Of a stretch of 5,508 nucleotides of DNA, positions 1 through 5,508 are shown one piece after another; the stretch's first letter is position 1, and each line of letters begins with the position of its first letter. A program made the position numbers and the translations under genes. Location: the NCBI GenBank assembly GCA_012031955.1, contig JAAURZ010000206.1, positions 1 through 5,508 of the forward strand, written 5' to 3'. The stretch is from Bacteroidia bacterium. Lineage in GTDB: Bacteria; Bacteroidota; Bacteroidia; Cytophagales; Cyclobacteriaceae. The notes beneath the pieces were generated by a model that was given only the letters and a program-made list of their open reading frames with translations, searched no databases and was not told the DNA's origin.

Positions 1-615
1 TGGGCCATCTTCTCGATTTTTCCTCCCAGTTGGCCATGAGCGCCGTCTCCAGGCTGGGCGTGCGAATGAACTGTGCCCAATGCGGTAGGTTTTGCATAAG
101 CACTGCCGACACGTCGCCGTAGTAAGACGACGATGAGGGGTCGTATTCGTTGATCTGGTGGCTGCCGCCGACCGCCAGGCCTTTGCCGTCAAAAATTCTT
201 GTGTCGGGATAGTTGTTCACGTAAATGGAGAGCAGGTCTTTTCCTGCCTTGAAGTGACAGTCTTCCATCGCATCCATCGACACGGGGATAAATTTGCTTC
301 GTGCGTTGGTAGTGCCCGACGATTTTGAGAACCATTTTATTTCCGACGGCCACAATATATTCTGCTCGCCGCACATCAGTCTTTCTATGTACGGAAACAG
401 TTGTTCATAAGAATGAATAGGGACGCGCTTCCGGAACTGTTCGTAGTTGTGCACGTCTTCGAAGCCGAACGTTTTCCAAATTCCGTGTACCTGCCTGTGA
501 CGAGCGTCTTCTTGAGCAACTCGTCCTGAACTTCATGTGGATATTTCAAGAAAAGCTCAATCTGATGAATGCGCTTTTTCATTACCCAGGTGAGAATGGA
601 GTTTAGTAGTCCCAT
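1..615 (-). CDS. GH3 auxin-responsive promoter family protein, N-terminal part, two frameshifts, cut by window edge
   Basis: About 200 residues are visible of a family usually near 500. Translation starts at the ATG at 615-613 (MGLLNSILTWVMKKRIHQIE), a start typical of bacterial GH3 homologues. The frame breaks after K48 at a TTTT run (472-475). Restoring one base gives GKTFGFEDVHNYEQF and then an open frame to about position 22, including IKWFSKSSGTTNARSKF; SSGTT (308-322) is the nucleotide-binding motif of the GH3/acyl-adenylate fold. A second break sits at the T run 17-21: one added T restores WEEKIEKMA. Plant GH3 enzymes adenylate a carboxylic acid and join it to an amino acid; the substrate of the bacterial proteins is not known to me, so the function here is inferred from family only. 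No signal peptide is visible, so it is probably cytoplasmic. It follows lptB by 73 nt. Both breaks fit homopolymer sequencing errors, and I do not think it is a real pseudogene. Confidence 0.88.
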
Positions 616-635
616 GAAATTTGCTCAGGTCAGTT

Positions 636-643
636 CAAAAATA
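636..643 (-). promoter_or_regulatory. Possible Bacteroidota -7 element before the GH3 gene
   Basis: On the minus strand the bases read TATTTTTG, matching the Bacteroidota sigma-ABfr -7 consensus TAnnTTTG. It lies about 20 nt upstream of the GH3 start, in the 73-nt gap after lptB. I see no matching -33 TTTG at the expected 19-21 nt further upstream, and the gap is AT-rich, so this may be chance. If real, it would give the GH3 gene transcription independent of recJ-lptB. Confidence 0.25.
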
Positions 644-688
644 TACAACTTTTTGATGGCTCCCGGTAATGATTAATGGCAGGGGGGA

Positions 689-1438
689 TCAGTTTTCTTT
701 TGTGCTCACTCTGGCACGTCGCAGCTCGAAGTTCTGACCCAGGTATACTTTGCGCACCATCGGGTCGTTGGCGAGGTCTTCGGCCGTTCCTGACTTAAAA
801 AGTTTGCCATCAACCATCAGGTATGCGCGATCTGTGATGGAGAGGGTTTCGTCAACGTTGTGATCGGTAATCAAAATCCCGATATTCTTTCTCTTGAGGC
901 GTGACACAATACTTTGAATTTCTTCGACGGCGATAGGATCCACACCCGCGAAGGGCTCGTCGAGGAGCACAAAACTGGGATCCACGGCCAGGGCCCTGGC
1001 GATCTCTGTGCGCCTGCGTTCGCCTCCGGAAAGTGACATCCCCAGGTTCTTGCGCACCTTTTCGAGGCTGAATTCCTCCAGCAGCATCTCCACTTTCTCG
1101 CGTCGCTGCTGCTTGGTGAAGTCGCGCATTTCCAACACTGCCATAATATTTTCCTCCACCGTCAGCTTCCGGAAAACCGAGGCCTCCTGTGCCAGGTAGC
1201 CGATCCCTTTCTTGGCCCGCTGGTACATGGGCAACGGTGTAATCTCCTCGTCGTCGAGAAAAATTCTGCCGTCGTTGGGCTTTATGAGGCCCACGATCAT
1301 ATAAAAGGAAGTTGTTTTGCCGGCGCCGTTGGGGCCTAGCAATCCTACGATCTCGCCCTGCCCGACCTGCACCGATACATCATTCACCACGGTGCGGGTC
1401 TTGTATTTCTTCATTAAGTGGTCTGCTCTCAGGATCAC
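689..1438 (-). CDS. lptB: LPS export ABC transporter ATP-binding protein LptB
   Basis: Intact 249-residue ABC ATPase, the usual length for LptB. As the cytoplasmic ATPase of LptB2FGC it powers extraction of lipopolysaccharide from the inner membrane and its transfer along the Lpt bridge. Visible motifs in order: Walker [10 protein letters not shown] (residues 35-43), Q-loop glutamine Q84 in YLAQEASVF, signature LSGGE (136-140), Walker B FVLLDEP with catalytic E161, D-loop AGVDP, and switch histidine H193 in TDHNVDET. The sequence around the Q-loop and [15 protein letters not shown] is characteristic of LptB as opposed to amino-acid transporter ATPases. The start is GTG (1438-1436), chosen because [12 protein letters not shown] is the normal N-terminus and no ATG lies upstream in frame before the recJ stop. 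Only 4 nt separate the recJ stop from this GTG, suggesting coupled translation in one operon. It is the only complete gene in the window without a frame break. LptF, G, C and A are not in the window. Confidence 0.95.
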   Translation of the reverse strand: MILRADHLMKKYKTRTVVNDVSVQVGQGEIVGLLGPNGAGKTTSFYMIVGLIKPNDGRIFLDDEEITPLPMYQRAKKGIGYLAQEASVFRKLTVEENIMAVLEMRDFTKQQRREKVEMLLEEFSLEKVRKNLGMSLSGGERRRTEIARALAVDPSFVLLDEPFAGVDPIAVEEIQSIVSRLKRKNIGILITDHNVDETLSITDRAYLMVDGKLFKSGTAEDLANDPMVRKVYLGQNFELRRARVSTKEN

Positions 1439-1442
1439 GGCT

Positions 1443-3139
1443 TCAGAATTTAATATCGCGAATTCTCATTTGAATGCTGGTGGTGCCATTATACGTATTT
1501 TCTTCCAAAGTGTAGGCCATGCTAAATGGTTCGCGCTTGGCCAGTCTGTCGTAGTGCGCTATCATATCGAAACCGACAGCGCTGAATACCGACTCGCTAC
1601 CTTGCTGCGCGGCCAAAAACCTGAGGTGTCTGTCTTTGAAGCTCGACAACGAATTAAATGCGTACACGCCGTGCGAAACAAACACCGGCTTCGGATTTTC
1701 CGGACCGAATGGCGCCATCTGGTTGAGAACGTCCAAAAACTTTGCCGAAATTATATCGAACGGCAGCACCAGTTCAATTTCAATTATGGGCACGAGCATT
1801 TCTTCGGTGATGGTTGCAGAAACCACCTCCTCAAACTTTCTCTGAAATGCCACGAGGTTACTGCTGTCGAGCGTGAGACCTGCCGCGTAGCGTGGCCACC
1901 GAACTTCTCCAGCAGGTGGCTGCATTCCTCAATGGCCGTATACAAATCGAACCCCATTACGCTTCTGCCGGATCCTGTAATTTTGTTGTTCGACTCGGTG
2001 AGAATGATGGTGGGGCGATAGAACTTTTCGACACAGCGCGCGGCTACGATGCCGATTATGCCTTTGTGCCAGGTGTTCTTAAACAGCACCGTCGACTTTG
2101 ATTGTTTGAGTAGCGGATCGTTCTCAATCATGGCGATCGCTTCTTCGGTAATGTCCATGTCTACCTGGCGCCGCAGTTCGTTTTTCAAATTCACGCGCTC
2201 TGCCAATTCCAGCGCCTCATGCTCCGATGAAGAGATCAGCAATTCAACGGCAGCACGTGCATGCGCCACACGACCGGCGGCGTTGATGCGCGGCCCGAGT
2301 GAAAACACGACGCCGGAAATATCGAGGTCGCCGCGAAGCGCCGAAAACTCCTTTAGCGCCTTGAGGCCCGGCACGGGGTTCTTGTTCAGTTTAACAAGTC
2401 CGTGGTAGGCAAGAATTCGGTTTTCGCCGGTAATAGCGACAATATCGGATGCTATGCTCACGCACACGAGATCAAGGTACTCCAGCACGTCGGCGGGCTT
2501 GCCATGCTGTTGTGCGTAGGCTTGTATAAATTTAAATCCAATGCCGCATCCACTCAATTCCTTGAATGGGTACTGGCAATCGCTTCGCTTCGGATCAAGT
2601 ATTGCCACGGCTGGTGGCAGTTCGTCGCCAGGGAGGTGATGATCGCAGATAATAAAATCGATTCCGTTTTGCGCGGCCAGCTCGACCATCGCTGTCGCTT
2701 TGATACCGCAGTCGAGCGCGATAATCAAACTTACGCCATGCTCGGCCGCCCACCGAACGCCTTGCTCCGACACGCCATAGCCTTCGCCGTAGCGGTCGGG
2801 CACATATACATCGATGTGCGGATAGAATGACGTGAGGTAAAGGTACACTAACGCTACCGACGTTGTCCCGTCTACGTCGTAGTCGCCATAGATCAGAATT
2901 TTTTCCTGCGTGCAAATGGCCTTATGAAGTCGCTCTACGGCCCGCGCCATATCGCGCATCAGGAATGGGTCATGAAGATTGCTGAGGTTCGGGCGGAAAA
3001 ATTCTCTGGCCTCATCAAGCGTTTGGATGCCGCGGTGCACGAGCACGGTGGCAAGGTATGGGTTCACATTGATGGCGCCCGACAGTGCCTTCACTTTTTC
3101 TTCGGGCGCAGGCGCTTTTACAGACCATCTTTTCTCCAT
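1443..3139 (-). CDS. recJ: Single-stranded-DNA-specific exonuclease RecJ, one frameshift
   Basis: RecJ degrades single-stranded DNA 5' to 3' in recombination and mismatch or base-excision repair, using two metal ions. The frame-corrected protein is 565 residues, normal for the family. Visible in order: DHH-domain motif I GDYDVDG (85-91), aspartate D143 in LIIALDCGI, motif [10 protein letters not shown] with DHH at 166-168, motif IV SGCGIG (196-201), a conserved RINAAGR (284-290), then the DHHA1 domain with GSGRS (389-393) and GGH (414-416). After H416 the frame breaks near position 1892; adding one base gives [14 protein letters not shown], the expected DHHA1 sequence, and the new frame runs to TGA at 1443 through the OB-fold C-terminus ([15 protein letters not shown]). 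All catalytic residues lie before the break. Start: ATG at 3139-3137, directly abutting the TGA of the upstream collagen-like gene, which implies translational coupling. The break is best read as a sequencing deletion (expected GCGGTGG, read GCGTGG on the plus strand). Confidence 0.94.
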
Positions 3140-3923
3140 TCAGTCAATCCCAAAGTTTATCGTGCCACGCTCGCCCGATCTTCCATTTGGCCCGTCTACA
3201 CCACGGTCGCCAATAACGCCGCTCCTTTTAGAAGGGCCAAGGCCGGCAGGACCGCCATACCCTGCGACACCACCAAATCCAAAGCCGCCGCCACCGTTCA
3301 TCAGCAGCAGACTTTTGCCAACCATTGCCCTCAGGATTTGGACATTTCACACAGTTGACATTCAGTGTTCCGCCAGCGCCACCATTGCCCCCACCGCCGC
3401 CGGCTCCGCCAAAACCACCATTGCCACCGTTGCAATGCACGGTCCCGGGGCTGCCGCCGCCGCCGTTTCCTCCGTCTCCACCGTGGCCGCCGTTGCCGCC
3501 GCCCAGGTTAATAATGAGCCTTCCTTTTATCTGCAAGTTGGTAGTGTACAGGAAAAGATCGACCCCGTTGGCGCCGTCCAAACCACGGCTGCCGTTGCGG
3601 CCATTTTCGCCCGACTTGCAGGGGCCGATCGGCGTGTCGCCATCTCGGCCTCGGTTACCGGTGGTACCATTGACTCCCGTGCCATCGATGATGCAGTGTC
3701 GACCTACGATAATGAGTTGCGCGCGGATATAGTTCTCCTTTTTGAGTTTGTTGAGTATGATCCGCGATGAGTCCATCATGATGATCGTATCTGCAACCAG
3801 GATATCGGTTTGCTTAAATTCGTAGTGCTCATTTTTCTTGATGACAAGCTTTGATACACGTACCTGCGCATGCAACGAAATACTAATCAAACCACAACAA
3901 ACTGCGAGGACTATTCTGCTCAT
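3140..3923 (-). CDS. Secreted glycine-rich, collagen-like repeat protein of unknown function, one frameshift
   Basis: No named family is recognised. The start chosen is ATG at 3923-3921 because it opens a signal peptide, MSRIVLAVCCGLISISLHAQ, with likely cleavage at LHA|Q; an in-frame ATG at 3995 would put 24 polar residues in front of it. Frame-corrected length is 260 residues. Residues 21-80 look beta-rich, ending LIIVGRHCIIDG. Residues 81-122 are G-x-y collagen-like triplets (such as GNRGRDGD, GENGRNGSRGLDGANG) with one interruption. Residues 123-140 are another hydrophobic stretch, followed by dense GGx repeats (141-186), a C-V-K-C pair (191-194), LLLMNGGGGFGFGG, and final G-x-y triplets before NFGID and the stop. 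The frame breaks around 3320-3321; removing one A joins the two halves as EGNGGKSLLLMNGGGG and makes the total an exact number of codons. The stop touches the recJ ATG. No membrane anchor, LPxTG or T9SS sorting domain is seen; periplasmic or outer-surface location is inferred. Confidence 0.75.
3158..3220 (-). repeat. C-terminal collagen-like G-x-y triplets
   Basis: Seven consecutive triplets (GVI GDR GVD GPN GRS GER GTI) encoded near the end of the secreted protein, in the frame downstream of the frame break. The charged x and y positions resemble bacterial collagen-like proteins more than the neutral GGx block in the middle of the gene. Confidence 0.7.
3366..3503 (-). repeat. GGx glycine-rich repeat tract
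   Basis: Residues 141-186 of the secreted protein are about 65% glycine, built of x-G-G units with N, H, D, F and A as spacers, broken once by SPGTVHC. The DNA is a run of GGN/GGC-type codons, so the plus strand shows CCG/CCA/CCN tracts that open spurious proline-rich and alanine-rich frames. Low-complexity DNA of this sort can change length by slippage or recombination. Confidence 0.8.
3558..3683 (-). repeat. First collagen-like G-x-y block
   Basis: Residues 81-122 of the secreted protein: about five triplets (GVN GTT GNR GRD GDT), an interruption PIGPCKS containing a cysteine, then six more (GEN GRN GSR GLD GAN GVD). Proline is scarce at x and y, so a stable collagen triple helix is not assured; a polyglycine-type or beta-solenoid fold is an alternative. 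Confidence 0.7.
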
Positions 3924-4019
3924 GATTTTCGCGAGACCCTGGGATTTAAAAGCATGTATATCAAGCATAAACTGTGCGAAGTAACGATTTCGCATGGCGT
4001 ATGCATACGAATATAGAAT
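3924..4019. other. Intergenic leader of the collagen-like-recJ-lptB run
   Basis: AT-rich non-coding gap between the terminator of the SPOR-like gene and the signal-peptide start of the collagen-like gene. It should hold the promoter for the downstream minus-strand genes, because the terminator isolates them from upstream transcription. I see only an imperfect -7 match (TATATTCG against TAnnTTTG, RC of about 4006-4016), so no promoter is called. It contains a perfect 12-bp palindrome (CGTATGCATACG, 3998-4009) and an inverted repeat TGCGAA-N8-TTCGCA (3975-3994). Confidence 0.5.
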
Positions 4020-4052
4020 AAAAAAAAAGCCGTCCCCAAAAAGAACGGCTTC
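4018..4052 (-). terminator. Intrinsic (Rho-independent) terminator after the SPOR-like gene
   Basis: Read on the minus strand: stem AAGCCGT, an 11-nt loop, stem ACGGCTT, then a run of T reaching nine (complement of the A run at 4020-4028). Seven perfect base pairs are followed directly by the U tract. It begins about 25 nt after the stop codon at 4077, so it ends that transcript and separates it from the collagen-like-recJ-lptB genes. Confidence 0.9.
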
Positions 4053-4076
4053 CTGATGATATCCTTGTAAATTATT

Positions 4077-4711
4077 TCAATTTGTACCCTCGGCTGGCTT
4101 TTCAGCCACAACGCCTTCAAGCACATCTTTGATGTCTACACGCTGTCCATCTTTAAAGGGCACGATCCAGGCGTCTTTCACACCCATTTCGCGCATGTAT
4201 TTCTTGAAAGTATCTGCTTCCCAATAGTCTCTGAAAATTCCGATGGTAAGGCGTTGCGTTCCGTCTTCGGCTGCTTCACCACCAAAATTGGGGTTGTTGT
4301 CAAAATATTTGGAGAGGTCCTTATTCTTGAATGCTCCTATCTGCACTTTAAAGACAATGCCTTTGGAGAAATCCATCGCGTGTACGGGCGGGTTTTCCTT
4401 GAGTTGCGCCAACTCTGCTTTGGCGGTAGTGAGCTCACCCCGGGACTGCGTCAACTGGTCTTCCAGTTCGGCAATGCGGGCATCTTTGTTACTCATGTTG
4501 TTTTGCAACTGCGTAACTTTTTGATTCAGCGATGCCACCTGATTGTCGGCAGCTTGTTTGTCATCCATCAATTGCTTGAGGTTGGCTGGATTCTTAGAAT
4601 ATTCCTTGGCTTTCTTTTCCACTCTTTCTTCTCCTGCTTGGAGAGTTGTGCATGCGTGGCAGACGCGACTAGGAAAAAAGCCAGACATAGGAGGACAAGT
4701 CTGTGTTTCAT
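4077..4711 (-). CDS. Secreted coiled-coil protein with SPOR-like C-terminal domain, one frameshift
   Basis: Resembles Bacteroidota proteins often labelled 'ezrin/radixin/moesin family'. That label reflects coiled-coil similarity and does not imply a eukaryotic-type ERM function. The ATG at 4711-4709 opens a signal peptide (MKHRLVLLCLAFFLVASATHAQ, cleavage likely at THA|Q) followed by LSKQEKKEWK. The frame then breaks at a TTTT run (4615-4618); one added base gives EWKKKAKEYSKNPANLKQL and an open frame to the stop, 211 residues in all. Residues about 50-105 form a heptad-rich coiled coil (QVASLNQKVTQLQNN, ARIAELEDQL). The last ~100 residues contain FKVQIGAFKNKD and, after a gap, LTIGIFRDYWEADTFKKYM and AWIVPFKDGQR, the two strand-helix halves of a SPOR fold, which in known cases binds denuded peptidoglycan. 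Periplasmic location with cell-wall contact is inferred. It has its own promoter candidate and a terminator, so it is probably monocistronic. Confidence 0.85.
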
Positions 4712-4736
4712 TTGTGGAAAGGTTAAAGTTTAAAAA

Positions 4737-4766
4737 ATCATATTAAAAGTACGAAATATTTGTCAA
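4737..4766 (-). promoter_or_regulatory. Candidate promoter for the SPOR-like gene
   Basis: On the minus strand TTGACA (4761-4766) and TATGAT (4737-4742) are separated by 18 nt, close to the general sigma-70 consensus, and lie about 25-55 nt upstream of the ATG at 4711. Bacteroidota primary sigma factors usually prefer TTTG and TAnnTTTG, and the gap is AT-rich, so the match may be coincidental; the position just before a probably monocistronic gene supports it. Confidence 0.4.
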
Positions 4767-4814
4767 AATCAAATCCTGGCCGCAATCGGCGTGTTGGCGC
4801 CTGGGTCAACAATA

Positions 4815-5508
4815 TCAATCGAGGCTGCCCACCATCTTCTCGGGCCTCACCCACTCATCGAACTGCGCGGATGTGACTAGGCCCAATTCTACTGCTGCCT
4901 CGCGCAACGTCTTGTTCTCCTTATGCGCTTTCTTGGCGATCTTCGCGGCGTTTTCGTAGCCGATGTGCGTGTTGAGCGCAGTAACCAGCATCAGGGAGTT
5001 TTCCAGGTGCTGCCTAATGAGCGGTTCGTTGGGCATGATGCCGGATGCACATTTTTCAGTGAATGACAAGCAGGCGTCGCCGATCAGCCTGGCCGACTGA
5101 AGTACATTGGCTGCGATCACCGGTTTGAATACGTTGAGTTCGAAGTGGCCTGTTGCGCCGCCCACCGACACGGCCACATCGTTGCCGATCACTTGAGCGC
5201 AAACCATCGAGAGGGCTTCGGGCTGTGTGGGGTTTACCTTGCCGGGCATAATAGACGAGCCCGGCTCGTTGTCGGGGATAATAATTTCTCCGATGCCGCA
5301 GCGTGGCCCGGAGCTGAGCATGCGTATGTCGTTTGCAATTTTCATGAGCGAAACCGCTGAGCGCTTTAGCGCACCCGATAGTTCCACCATAGCATCGTGC
5401 GCGGCAAGGGATTCGAACTTGTTAGGAGCGGTTACAAATGGGTTATCCGGTGAGCGCGGCGAGTTCTTCTGCCGCCACGTAGCACGTCGTGAATCCATTT
5501 GGGTGTAT
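4815..5508 (-). CDS. fumC: Class II fumarate hydratase FumC, C-terminal half, frameshift near window edge
   Basis: Fumarase C reversibly hydrates fumarate to (S)-malate in the TCA cycle; it is a cytoplasmic homotetramer that needs no iron-sulfur cluster. About 230 of roughly 465 residues are present. Visible are [17 protein letters not shown], the fumarate-lyase signature [11 protein letters not shown] (near 5232-5261, containing the catalytic serine loop), [19 protein letters not shown], the near-invariant [20 protein letters not shown], and the usual end [15 protein letters not shown]. These C-terminal motifs favour fumarase over aspartase. Upstream of NPFVTAP the frame breaks near 5455: the preceding frame reads [11 protein letters not shown] and meets a TAA, and removing one T gives TGNPFVTAP. 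The outermost ~45 bases contain about two residues more than homologues between NTP and PFVT, so there may be additional indels at the edge. The apparent ATG at 5498 is an artefact of the break. The N-terminal half lies outside the window. Confidence 0.93.
   Translation of the reverse strand, partial: YTQMDSRRATWRQKNSPRSPDNPFVTAPNKFESLAAHDAMVELSGALKRSAVSLMKIANDIRMLSSGPRCGIGEIIIPDNEPGSSIMPGKVNPTQPEALSMVCAQVIGNDVAVSVGGATGHFELNVFKPVIAANVLQSARLIGDACLSFTEKCASGIMPNEPLIRQHLENSLMLVTALNTHIGYENAAKIAKKAHKENKTLREAAVELGLVTSAQFDEWVRPEKMVGSLD

Noticed and set aside
189..374. Minus-strand 61-codon frame inside the GH3 gene
   Set aside because: The adjacent minus-strand frame carries the conserved GH3 sequence (IKWFSKSSGTT) over the same bases.
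1317..2101. Plus-strand open frames opposite recJ and lptB
   Set aside because: They overlap well-supported minus-strand genes with intact motifs and encode nothing recognisable.
2595..2915. Minus-strand 106-codon frame inside recJ
   Set aside because: Alternative-frame translation of the RecJ DHH domain; arginine-rich and without family resemblance.
3366..3503. Gly-rich tract considered as a CRISPR array or tandem DNA repeat
   Set aside because: The periodicity is at the codon level (GGx), units are 9 nt or shorter and degenerate, and there are no conserved repeats with unique spacers.
2979..3770. Long plus-strand open frames (263 and 135 codons) rich in proline and alanine
   Set aside because: They are antisense shadows of the glycine codons in the minus-strand Gly-rich gene; GGN repeats read backwards give CCN or GCC runs. 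They have no coherent start context or recognisable domain.
3924..3995. Upstream ATG at 3995 as the start of the collagen-like protein
   Set aside because: It would place a polar 24-residue extension before a well-formed signal peptide that starts with the ATG at 3923, and it overlaps the inverted repeats of the leader.
4767..4814. Possible fumC terminator from GC-rich short inverted repeats (GGCG-CCAACA-CGCC and GCCG-ATTG-CGGC)
   Set aside because: Stems are only 4 bp and no uninterrupted T run follows on the minus strand, so an intrinsic terminator is not supported.
1..5508. A novel defence, mobile or biosynthetic system
   Set aside because: Five of the six genes belong to recognisable families with housekeeping or envelope roles; no integrase, transposase, toxin, nuclease-effector pair or repeat array is present.

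Overview
The window looks like a housekeeping stretch from a member of the Bacteroidota, most likely of the Cytophagales type. The reasons are the protein families present (a bacterial GH3-like protein, a Bacteroidota-style LptB beginning [12 protein letters not shown], and an 'ezrin/radixin/moesin-like' SPOR protein) and two signal peptides ending in -HAQ. The genus is not determinable by eye. Every supported gene lies on the minus strand, so transcription runs from high to low coordinates.

In transcription order: the C-terminal half of a class II fumarase (fumC, cut by the right edge); a 103-nt gap with a candidate promoter; a secreted coiled-coil protein with a SPOR-like C-terminus, ending in a clear intrinsic terminator; a 97-nt gap with two small inverted repeats; then a tightly packed run of a secreted glycine-rich collagen-like protein, recJ, lptB and the N-terminal part of a GH3-family protein (cut by the left edge). 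The stop codon of the collagen-like gene directly touches the recJ start codon, and recJ and lptB are 4 nt apart, so these three are probably cotranscribed. The GH3 gene follows after 73 nt and may also have its own weak promoter.

The functions are mixed: TCA cycle (fumarase), cell envelope (SPOR-like protein, LptB of the LPS exporter, the secreted Gly-rich protein), DNA repair (RecJ) and a putative acyl-adenylate or amide-forming enzyme (GH3). No mobile element, CRISPR array, RNA gene or defence system is visible.

The most striking technical property is that five of the six genes carry single-base frame breaks (at least six in 5.5 kb), mostly in short homopolymers. Protein similarity continues smoothly in the new frame each time. 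I read these as sequencing or assembly indels, not as pseudogenes, so the gene spans given here run across the breaks. The most interesting biological object is the collagen-like/Gly-rich secreted protein, whose frame-corrected sequence shows three modules, each a hydrophobic strand followed by a glycine repeat. I do not see strong evidence for an undescribed multi-gene system.
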